Source: Candidatus Geoarchaeota archaeon
Lineage (GTDB): Archaea > Thermoproteota > Thermoprotei > Gearchaeales > WAQG01
Direction of reading: 5' to 3'
Length of the DNA stretch: 5,468 nucleotides
Assembly (NCBI GenBank): GCA_015520395.1
Contig: WAQG01000195.1
Span: forward strand, 1 to 5,468
The position numbers and the translations under genes are program-made. The notes below the pieces were generated by a model. That model was not told where the DNA came from and ran no database searches. It saw only the letters and a list, made by a program, of their open reading frames with translations. Within the stretch, counting starts at the first letter, position 1. Each line of letters starts with the position of its first letter. Shown here piece by piece: positions 1 to 5,348 of this stretch.

Positions 1-4
1 AATC

Positions 5-805
5 ATGGGCGACCACTTCAGCCTCACCAGGCTCCTCGTGGCCTTTGAGGGTGAGGAGAGCGAGGCGGCCAAGCTTGCCGTGTCCCACTCTGAGAGGATC
101 GCCTCCTCGGTGGGTGGGCGAACCGAGGATCTGGTTAATGTACTCTTGACGCTCACTGCCACCCCGGGACTTTCCAGGAGGTTTAGGAGGGTTGTTGAGG
201 GGTTTGTTGAAAGGCTTGTTGAGAGGCAGCTTCCGAATGGGAGCTGGGGCAACCAGGTCTTCCTGACCTGTAGGGCTGTTAGGGGGATTGCGGCCAGTCG
301 CCTGCTGATCTATCGGGATAACGTTGAGGCGGGGATAAGGTGGCTTAGCGACATGAGGGAGAAGGGTGGGTTGAAGCCCAGGGATCTTGGCTATCTCCTG
401 GCCACGATCAGCGAGGTTAGGGTCGGCGCCTACGAGGTCAAGTTCCCGGCTGTCATAAGGGATGTTGACGAGCTTTACGAGTTTGTCTCAACGATGATCT
501 TGATGGGCGGTAAATCGGTGCTCCTCCTCAACATAGCCGCTGAGCCCGTCTTTAAGGCTGTGAGGAAGGCTCTGGGCAAGGGGGTTATGGTCAGGGTCAT
601 CCTCGGCCCTGAGATGGAGGAGTACGTTGAGCGGTATGGGAAGCTGGGAATCGGCGCCCAGAGAACCGGTGTGCGGGGGATATATATGGCTATAGTTGAT
701 GGGGAGATGATAGTTATGGCATCCGACATTGGGGATGGCAAGCTTTTGGGGCTGGCTATAAAGGCTCCTGGCCTGAGCGACCAGCTGATAGCTGGCCTCT
801 TCTAA
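5..805 (+). CDS. QW-repeat (terpenoid-cyclase-like) protein with degenerate PLD/TrmB-sensor-like C-terminal half
   Basis: A 266-residue reading frame with no confident function. Residues about 8-135 look all-helical and carry a classic QW motif (Q75-x3-G79-x-W81), followed by a short helix hairpin ending in a second weaker unit (IRWLSDM near 111-117, then GGLKP). This is the pattern of the alpha-alpha toroid of squalene/hopene cyclases and related proteins. About one and a half repeats is far too little for an active cyclase, and no DxDD acid motif is visible. Residues about 148-266 look alpha/beta: a helix, the strand SVLLLNI, a helix, then GVMVRVILGP and the strand pair YMAIVDGEMIVMAS. This resembles the PLD-like ligand-sensing domain of archaeal TrmB-type regulators, and the catalytic HxKxxxxD of true phospholipase D proteins is absent. 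No helix-turn-helix is seen. ATG at 5 is the only start near the edge, but the frame is open to base 2, so the protein may begin upstream. A role as a ligand-binding or scaffold protein is inference. Confidence 0.75.
   Translation: MGDHFSLTRLLVAFEGEESEAAKLAVSHSERIASSVGGRTEDLVNVLLTLTATPGLSRRFRRVVEGFVERLVERQLPNGSWGNQVFLTCRAVRGIAASRLLIYRDNVEAGIRWLSDMREKGGLKPRDLGYLLATISEVRVGAYEVKFPAVIRDVDELYEFVSTMILMGGKSVLLLNIAAEPVFKAVRKALGKGVMVRVILGPEMEEYVERYGKLGIGAQRTGVRGIYMAIVDGEMIVMASDIGDGKLLGLAIKAPGLSDQLIAGLF
191..226 (+). repeat. Three imperfect 12-base tandem units inside the first gene
   Basis: Three consecutive in-frame 12-base units (191-202, 203-214, 215-226) share the core GTTGA(G/A). They encode the four-residue steps VVEG, FVER and LVER in the helix just ahead of the QW motif. 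It is probably a short internal duplication or a consequence of helix periodicity. Confidence 0.4.
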
Positions 806-842
806 TCTCTACGTTGTTTCTATCACTTTTACAAGGCTTATA

Positions 843-851
843 CTTTTATAT
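843..851 (+). promoter_or_regulatory. Archaeal TATA box for the coiled-coil gene
   Basis: The segment CTTTTATAT sits in the AT-rich gap after the first gene, with a purine-containing BRE-like stretch (ACAAGG) shortly upstream. Initiation about 25 bases downstream would fall near 872-875, giving a leader of about 18 bases that contains the ribosome binding site. The location and spacing fit an archaeal TBP/TFB promoter; the start site itself is inferred. Confidence 0.5.
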
Positions 852-877
852 CTGTTAGTTGCCTTAACCTTACTTGA

Positions 878-884
878 GGAGGGT
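878..884 (+). promoter_or_regulatory. Ribosome binding site that selects ATG 892
   Basis: GGAGGGT lies seven bases ahead of ATG 892, which is ideal spacing. The frame is also open back to a TTG at 874, but starting there would put this Shine-Dalgarno sequence inside the coding region, so ATG 892 is preferred. An ATG at 887 is out of frame and soon meets a stop. Confidence 0.7.
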
Positions 885-891
885 CTATGCC

Positions 892-1314
892 ATGGTTGTT
901 GAGCTGAAGGAGTTTGACAAGGTTACTGACTTAGTGAAGCCTGTTGAGGAGGAGATAAATAAGATAAGGTCTCTTCTGGGCGACTACCTCAGGAAGCTCG
1001 ATGAGAACAGGGTTAAGCTAGAGAGGCTGCAGAAGGTTCAGAGCTCCCTTGTAAAGCTCGTCGGCGGCGAGATTAAGTTCGCTACCTCCTCCCAGGAGAT
1101 CGAGCTGATGGGCCTTAAGATAATAGTCAATCCAACCCCAGAGGATGAGATAAAGATCTATGAGGAGATAGTTAAGGATCTCCAGGAGAGGCTTACCGTT
1201 CTCCAGAGGGTCAGAAAGGCCCTGGACCCGCTGTCCGAAATGGACGTTGACGTGGGCGTAACTGTTCTCTTAAGGGATAACATCCCGATCAAGATAATGC
1301 TTCGACTTAAATAG
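892..1314 (+). CDS. Small coiled-coil protein of unknown function
   Basis: A soluble 140-residue protein I do not recognise. It has a long charged helix at about 14-58, a short beta-prone stretch at about 60-80 (IKFATSS, then MGLKIIVNP), a second long helix at about 83-117, and a C-terminal beta hairpin at about 119-139 (VDVGVTVLL, then IPIKIMLRL). The two helices have leucine/valine/isoleucine spaced as in coiled coils and could fold back on each other. The general shape, two coiled-coil arms joined by beta strands in about 140 residues, recalls prefoldin subunits. However, I see no family signature, and the terminal hairpin does not match a plain prefoldin. There is no signal peptide or membrane segment. 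The start at ATG 892 is set by GGAGGGT seven bases upstream. It lies 88 bases ahead of the secretion ATPase on the same strand and may be cotranscribed with it, so a cytoplasmic adaptor or regulator of the machine is possible but unproven. Confidence 0.82.
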   Translation: MVVELKEFDKVTDLVKPVEEEINKIRSLLGDYLRKLDENRVKLERLQKVQSSLVKLVGGEIKFATSSQEIELMGLKIIVNPTPEDEIKIYEEIVKDLQERLTVLQRVRKALDPLSEMDVDVGVTVLLRDNIPIKIMLRLK

Positions 1315-1358
1315 GAGCCTGCAAGACGGCGCGGTCGAGGGCGGGGCGGACAGTAAAC

Positions 1359-1367
1359 ATTATTATC
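1359..1367 (+). promoter_or_regulatory. Weak candidate TATA box for the secretion ATPase
   Basis: The AT-rich stretch around ATTATTATC would place initiation at about 1385-1390, just ahead of the ribosome binding site at 1391. A better-looking TATAAATTA occurs at 1380-1388, but it is too close to the TTG start at 1403 to serve that start. Read-through from the upstream gene is an equally good explanation for expression. Confidence 0.25.
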
Positions 1368-1390
1368 TCTGTGCCTTGGTATAAATTAAG

Positions 1391-1395
1391 GGAGG
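1391..1395 (+). promoter_or_regulatory. Ribosome binding site that supports the TTG start at 1403
   Basis: GGAGG, within AAGGGAGGATC, lies seven bases ahead of TTG 1403. No ATG exists in frame near the 5' end, and the spacing equals that of the upstream gene, so TTG is the likely start. Confidence 0.7.
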
Positions 1396-1402
1396 ATCTC
1401 GG

Positions 1403-2962
1403 TTGCTTAAGATCTTCAAGCGCTCCGGTAAGGGGTCGAGGAACCCGGCGCTTGCTAAGGCTGTGGAGGAGGTTGAGGTAGAGGAGGTTGCCCCTGCCGC
1501 CCTGGTGCCTGAGGACTATGAGATTATAGATAGGTACCCGATCGTTGAGCCCCATGCCCGTATACTTATCATCGAGAACCCCAAGACGGGGGATATGAGG
1601 TATATTGTGGATGAGCTTAAGCTTAACAAGAGGGAGCGTGAGATCTATAACAGGGTTGCTGAGGCCCTCAGGTGGGAGCTTAAGCCTCTGGGCGAGGTTG
1701 TGGAGGATCCGAAGGACTACTTTATTAGGGAGGCTAGGAGGGTTCTCACTAAGTACAGGATATCTCTTGGCGAGATGCCCGGCGTCTCCTGGAGCAAGAT
1801 CCTCTACTACCTTGAGAGGGACATAATGGGCTATGGCCTCATAGACCCCATCATGAGGGATCCGAACATTGAGGACATATCGTGCAATGGTGTCAACAGG
1901 CCCATCTATGTCTGGCATAGGAAGTATGAGAGCCTGCCCTCCAACGTGATGTTCACCGATATTGAGGAGCTCAACGAGTTCATAGTCAAGCTCGCCCACA
2001 AGGCTGGAAAACACATCTCGACAGCCTACCCAATTCTGGACGCGATGCTCCCTGAGAACCACAGGGTGGCCGCCACCTTCATGGAGGAGATCTCAAGGGC
2101 TGGCTCAACCTTCACTATAAGGAAGTTCAGGGAGGACCCCATAACCATTGTCGACATGATAAACTTCGGGACGATAAGCGCCGAGGCGGCAGCCTACCTC
2201 TGGCTGGCCATGGAGTTCAAGTTGCCAGCCCTGGTCATAGGCGTTACTGGGGCTGGCAAGACGACGATGCTGAATGCCCTGGCCTGCATGTTTAAGCCGA
2301 CCATAAAGGTCGTGACAATCGAGGACACCCCCGAGCTCCGCCTCCCCCTGGAGAACTGGGTGCAGTTGACGAGCAGGCCGAGCTATGGCTTCGGGCCGGA
2401 GAAGATAGGTGAAATTTCGCTCTTCGACCTCGTTAAGGTGTCGCTCAGGTATAGGCCCGACATCATAATGGTCGGTGAGGTTAGGGGTGAGGAGGCGTAT
2501 GTGCTCTTCCAGGCGATGGCGACTGGGCACGGGGGTATGACTTCGCTTCACGCAGAGAATGTTGATGCTGCTGTTAAGAGGCTCACCTCGCCGCCCATGA
2601 ACATTCCCCAGAGCTACATCCCGCTCGTGAAGATCGGGATTGTGATCAGAAGGTTGACTATCAGGAGGGCTGGGAGGGAGAGGGTTGCCAGGAGGGTTAC
2701 CGAGATAACGGAAATCATCGACTACAACAGGTATTCCACAGTTGTTAAGTGGGTGCCGACTGACGACAGCTTCATCCACGAGTGGGAGGAGAGCGCAAAC
2801 CTGAGGGACATTGCCCTGTCGATGGGTAGGAGTTTCGATGAAGTGCTTGAGGAGCTTAAGAGGAGGAGGGATCTTCTCCTCTGGATGGCTGAAAACAACA
2901 TTAGGAGCTATATTAGTGTTGCTAAGGTCGTTCAGAAGTATTATGCGACAGGGGGCCTGTAG
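1403..2962 (+). CDS. Type II/IV secretion system (TadA/ArlI-like) ATPase
   Basis: A hexameric cytoplasmic ATPase of the VirB11/PilT/TadA superfamily that powers assembly or secretion by type IV pilus-like machines. Residues 1-38 are a low-complexity charged tail (K/R-rich, then E/V-rich). The archaeal N-terminal domain covers about 40-240, with the family segments LERDIMGYGLIDP (137-149), RDPNIEDISCNG (152-163), LAHKAGKHIS (197-206) and FTIRKF (237-242). The catalytic core has Walker A GVTGAGKT (280-287, K286), the Asp box with E307-D308, Walker B RPDIIMVGEVRG (351-362, E359) and the His box TGHGGMTSLHA (374-384, H376 and H383). All key residues are present, so it should be active. The length of 519 is normal for archaeal members. 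Translation probably begins at TTG 1403, supported by GGAGG at the correct spacing. It ends two bases before the platform gene, which strongly implies an operon. Whether it serves an archaellum, an adhesive pilus or a Tad-like secretion system cannot be decided, as no pilin or ArlH-type partner is visible. Confidence 0.96.
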   Translation: MLKIFKRSGKGSRNPALAKAVEEVEVEEVAPAALVPEDYEIIDRYPIVEPHARILIIENPKTGDMRYIVDELKLNKREREIYNRVAEALRWELKPLGEVVEDPKDYFIREARRVLTKYRISLGEMPGVSWSKILYYLERDIMGYGLIDPIMRDPNIEDISCNGVNRPIYVWHRKYESLPSNVMFTDIEELNEFIVKLAHKAGKHISTAYPILDAMLPENHRVAATFMEEISRAGSTFTIRKFREDPITIVDMINFGTISAEAAAYLWLAMEFKLPALVIGVTGAGKTTMLNALACMFKPTIKVVTIEDTPELRLPLENWVQLTSRPSYGFGPEKIGEISLFDLVKVSLRYRPDIIMVGEVRGEEAYVLFQAMATGHGGMTSLHAENVDAAVKRLTSPPMNIPQSYIPLVKIGIVIRRLTIRRAGRERVARRVTEITEIIDYNRYSTVVKWVPTDDSFIHEWEESANLRDIALSMGRSFDEVLEELKRRRDLLLWMAENNIRSYISVAKVVQKYYATGGL

Positions 2963-2964
2963 CC

Positions 2965-4773
2965 TTGGCTAAGCTCAAGTTGTTTCCTCCCAGGGAGAGG
3001 CTCGAGCGAAGGATCTATTATGAGGAGCTGGGCGAGGTTCCCAGGCTCACTCTCCTGGATAGGTTTGACATGTTTGCATACAGCCTCTTCGGGGGTTTTG
3101 CAAAGAGGTATGTTGATTTCTTTGAGTATGAGAAAGTTATAAGGAGGTCGGGCTTCTACGTCAACCCGGTTGTTTACATATCCAGGATCACCCTGATAAC
3201 GTTGCTTTCGGTGCCTTTTGGGGTTATATTTCTCGCATCGGCGCTCCTCTTAAGCCTGCCCATACTCTTCAAGGTTGTGTTAGCTGTGGTGGGTGTCATG
3301 CTCCCGTTCATCGTGTTCATAACTGGTTATATCTACCCGTGGAGCGCCATGTCTTCCAGGAACTCTGAGGTGGCTAATGAGCTGCCCTATGTTGCGGCCT
3401 ACCTAACCACGATGGCTAGGGGCGGCATATCTCCAGTAAGATCGCTGAAGAGGCTGGCGGAGAGCAAGCTGTTCCCCGCGATAGAGAAGGAGGCCCGGAG
3501 GATGCTTAGGGATGTGGAGCTCTTCGGTGAGGATCCCTACACAGCCATAGAGAATGTCGCGAGGTACCATCCTAACACGCAGTTCAGGGACTTCCTCCTG
3601 GGCTATGTCTCTACGATAAGGACGGGTGGCGACGTAATACACTACCTTGAGACTAAAACCCAGGCGCTCTTCGAGGCGAGGGGCGTTGAGCTTAGGAAGG
3701 CCGCCGAAAGGATGGAGGCATTCACCGACCTCTTCGTCTCATCAACCGTCATACTCGGAATAAGCTTCTACGTCTTCTTCATGATATCCGCCATCTTCCC
3801 GGCTGGCGGGTGGGGAGGGGTAACGCAGCTGTTCCTCTTCCTCTATGTGGCCATGCCCATGATAACGGTGATGATATTATGGTTCATACACCTGACCCAG
3901 CCGAGAACCCCAATAAAGCTCTCGGAGCCCTTCACGATAGCGGCCATGTTCATCCCTGCAGCCATCTCAGCATTCCTTCTCCTCTCGCTGCTCGACGGCA
4001 GCTATGTTGCGCTGTTCACCCTTAGCCCTGTGGGCGAGGACATAGTCTCGCTTGCCCGAAACCTCACGGTCGCGATGATAATACCCTGTATCCCCGGAGC
4101 CATCGTCTACGCCCTTATCTCCAGGTGGCAGATGGGGTTTGAGGAGGCGGTTGCCGAGTTTCTTAGAGACATAACCGAGATCCGTAAGACGGGGATGTCG
4201 CCCGAGAGATCGATCATATACGCCGCCGGGAGGAGCTATGGGAAGTTCTCGAAGATAGCCCGAAAAATAGCCACCTACCTATCATGGGGGCAGCCCCTCA
4301 CCAAGGCTGTCGAGGAGATAACCAGGAAGATTAGAAGCTGGATAACCGTCGTGACGCTGAGGTTCCTCTCCGACGCCATCGCGGTTGGGGGAGGAAGCGT
4401 GCTAACCCTCGACACCCTGTCAATCTTCACAGCCCAGATCAACCTGCTTAACAGGGAGCTTAAAGGAAAGCTGAGACCCTACCTGATCATGCCTTATGTT
4501 GGGTCGGTGATAAGCACGGCCTCAACACTGCTGGTTCTCAACTTTATGATCGAGACTGTGAGTGCAGGTGGCCTTGTTAAAACGACCGTTAATGTCTGGT
4601 TCATAGCCATGGTCTTCGTCTTAGGCCTCGTCCTGAACGCCTGGCTTATGGGGATGGCAGCTGGAAAAATCTCGGAAACGTATATAAGTGCCGGGTTTAA
4701 GCATGCAATAGTGCTCCTCATAGTAACCTACCTCACCATCTGGGCGATCTTTGAATTCGTCATACTCACATAG
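2965..4773 (+). CDS. Type II secretion F-domain platform protein with two T2SSF domains (TadC/ArlJ-like)
   Basis: The integral membrane base of a type IV pilus-like machine, expected to bind the ATPase encoded just upstream and couple its movement to pilin insertion. The 602 residues hold about nine predicted membrane helices (near 76-97, 102-124, 256-278, 286-308, 323-343, 366-387, 507-527, 543-563 and 581-601). Two cytoplasmic T2SSF domains are seen. The first covers about 138-255, with NELPYVAAYLTTMARGGISP and the downstream YLETKTQALFE. The second covers about 395-506, with FLRDITEIRKTGMSPERSI and the later TLDTLSIFTAQINLLNRELK. In each, the G-I/M-S-P turn follows the first helix, showing that the protein arose by duplication; archaeal platform proteins such as ArlJ are also double. 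TTG 2965 begins two bases after the ATPase stop, with a G-rich run (2951-2955) as a weak ribosome binding site, so translation is probably coupled. The next in-frame ATG (3070) would delete 35 residues of the N-terminal tail. Confidence 0.93.
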   Translation: MAKLKLFPPRERLERRIYYEELGEVPRLTLLDRFDMFAYSLFGGFAKRYVDFFEYEKVIRRSGFYVNPVVYISRITLITLLSVPFGVIFLASALLLSLPILFKVVLAVVGVMLPFIVFITGYIYPWSAMSSRNSEVANELPYVAAYLTTMARGGISPVRSLKRLAESKLFPAIEKEARRMLRDVELFGEDPYTAIENVARYHPNTQFRDFLLGYVSTIRTGGDVIHYLETKTQALFEARGVELRKAAERMEAFTDLFVSSTVILGISFYVFFMISAIFPAGGWGGVTQLFLFLYVAMPMITVMILWFIHLTQPRTPIKLSEPFTIAAMFIPAAISAFLLLSLLDGSYVALFTLSPVGEDIVSLARNLTVAMIIPCIPGAIVYALISRWQMGFEEAVAEFLRDITEIRKTGMSPERSIIYAAGRSYGKFSKIARKIATYLSWGQPLTKAVEEITRKIRSWITVVTLRFLSDAIAVGGGSVLTLDTLSIFTAQINLLNRELKGKLRPYLIMPYVGSVISTASTLLVLNFMIETVSAGGLVKTTVNVWFIAMVFVLGLVLNAWLMGMAAGKISETYISAGFKHAIVLLIVTYLTIWAIFEFVILT

Positions 4774-4777
4774 CAAA

Positions 4778-4786
4778 CTTTAAATA
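4778..4786 (+). promoter_or_regulatory. Strong archaeal TATA box for the small membrane protein
   Basis: CTTTAAATA is close to the archaeal TATA consensus and is preceded by an A-rich BRE-like stretch (GCAAA). It begins five bases after the platform gene stop. Initiation about 25 bases downstream, near 4806-4812, would leave a leader of only about 8-14 bases before ATG 4820, without a Shine-Dalgarno sequence. The small gene can therefore be transcribed independently of the secretion genes. Confidence 0.6.
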
Positions 4787-4819
4787 CCTCTCAGCATACC
4801 TATCTCTCGGCGAATCCCC

Positions 4820-5254
4820 ATGCTAAGCCGAGCCGTCACAGACATAGTTCTAGGGATAATTTACGCATTCTTCGTTGAGATCGTGGCATACATAATAATC
4901 TTCATAGCAGTGTTCTTTGTAGGTCCCTCTTTTGGATCCGCTACAAAAGTCATGTTGGGTATCCCAACGTCAATAATGGAGCAGGCTTGGGGCGTCCTAA
5001 TAGCACAGGTAATAGCCTACATAGCCCTCCTACTCTTTGCATGGGAAACTACAAAGATCAGGATCCTTCCAGGCGCCGCCAAAAGGGAGCTAGCCATAAT
5101 AGTAATAGCAACAACGATATTTGTCGCCATATTTGGATACATGGTTGATGTGGCACCTCCAAGGATATTTGAATACATAAGAGCCCTGATAGGCGTCTCG
5201 ATAGTATCGGGGTTCATAGGGGGCATTGCAGGCTATATAGGGTCCAGCATATAA
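4820..5254 (+). CDS. Small four-helix membrane protein of unknown function
   Basis: A 144-residue hydrophobic protein that I do not recognise. Four membrane helices are predicted at about 10-35, 53-75, 91-109 and 122-141. Positive residues sit before helix 1 (R4) and in the loop between helices 2 and 3 (K79, R81, K88, R89), which by the positive-inside rule suggests that both ends and the central loop face the cytoplasm. The first helix holds a buried glutamate, E20. The last helix is a glycine zipper (G131, G134, G135, G138, G141), typical of tight helix packing or oligomers. The gene follows the platform gene by 46 bases but has its own TATA box, and no Shine-Dalgarno sequence precedes ATG 4820. 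ATA codons for isoleucine are very frequent. It could be an accessory subunit of the neighbouring machine, a small permease-like or channel-like protein, or unrelated. The choice cannot be made from sequence alone. Confidence 0.85.
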   Translation: MLSRAVTDIVLGIIYAFFVEIVAYIIIFIAVFFVGPSFGSATKVMLGIPTSIMEQAWGVLIAQVIAYIALLLFAWETTKIRILPGAAKRELAIIVIATTIFVAIFGYMVDVAPPRIFEYIRALIGVSIVSGFIGGIAGYIGSSI

Positions 5255-5257
5255 ATT

Positions 5258-5267
5258 GCTCTTTTTC
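5258..5267 (+). terminator. T-rich transcription stop after the small membrane protein gene
   Basis: The stretch GCTCTTTTTC begins a few bases after the TAA at 5252-5254 and includes five consecutive T. Archaeal RNA polymerase commonly stops at short U-runs without a hairpin, so this is the likely 3' end of the plus-strand transcript. Confidence 0.4.
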
Positions 5268-5294
5268 AACTAATTTATCTATGACGTTATTACC

Positions 5295-5340
5295 TAAAAA
5301 TCCTTTAAATATAAATAATATTGCTTTATTTGTATAAAAA
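5295..5340 (-). terminator. Candidate U-run terminator region for the minus-strand zinc-ribbon gene
   Basis: Read on the minus strand, T5 runs occur at 5336-5340, eight bases past the stop codon, and again at 5296-5300. Between them is an imperfect all-A/T hairpin (5309-5318 with 5326-5335, nine of ten positions complementary). The hairpin would be weak at high temperature, so the U-runs are the more believable signal. Confidence 0.35.
5304..5312 (+). promoter_or_regulatory. Promoter-like TATA element in the convergent gap
   Basis: TTTAAATAT follows a BRE-like AAAATCC and matches the element in front of the small membrane protein gene (shared CTTTAAATA at 5303-5311). It lies between two convergent genes, so on the plus strand a transcript would start near 5330-5335 and run antisense to the zinc-ribbon gene. 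In a very AT-rich gap this may be chance. Confidence 0.25.
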
Positions 5341-5348
5341 TTAGTTTG

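Noticed and set aside
874..891. Earlier TTG start for the coiled-coil gene adding six residues
   Set aside because: It would place the GGAGGGT ribosome binding site inside the coding region and leave the TTG without one.
1380..1388. TATAAATTA as a promoter box for the ATPase gene
   Set aside because: Initiation would fall at or after the TTG at 1403, losing the start codon and the well-spaced GGAGG site.
1307..2062. Long open frame on the minus strand opposite the ATPase gene (251 codons)
   Set aside because: It overlaps a gene with unmistakable conserved motifs, and its translation is rich in P, L, H and R as expected of an antisense shadow of a GC-moderate coding strand.
2105..2779. Second long minus-strand open frame opposite the ATPase gene (224 codons)
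   Set aside because: It covers the Walker and His-box region of the ATPase; its proline- and histidine-rich translation has no recognisable domain.
3868..3895. C/D-box small RNA-like pair (GTGATGA at 3868-3874, CTGA at 3892-3895)
   Set aside because: It lies inside the platform gene, has no internal D'/C' boxes, and the spacing is too short for a normal two-guide archaeal C/D RNA.
4820..4890. Possible class III prepilin signal (S-R-A-V-T then a hydrophobic stretch) at the start of the small membrane protein
   Set aside because: R4-A5 before a hydrophobic segment loosely fits an archaeal prepilin cleavage site, but the protein has about four membrane helices and no soluble pilin-like domain, so it is more likely an ordinary membrane protein.
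5268..5346. Nine-base inverted repeat AACTAATTT / AAATTAGTT flanking the convergent gap
   Set aside because: The arms are A/T-dominated and 61 bases apart in a very AT-rich gap, so a chance match is likely and the stem would be unstable.
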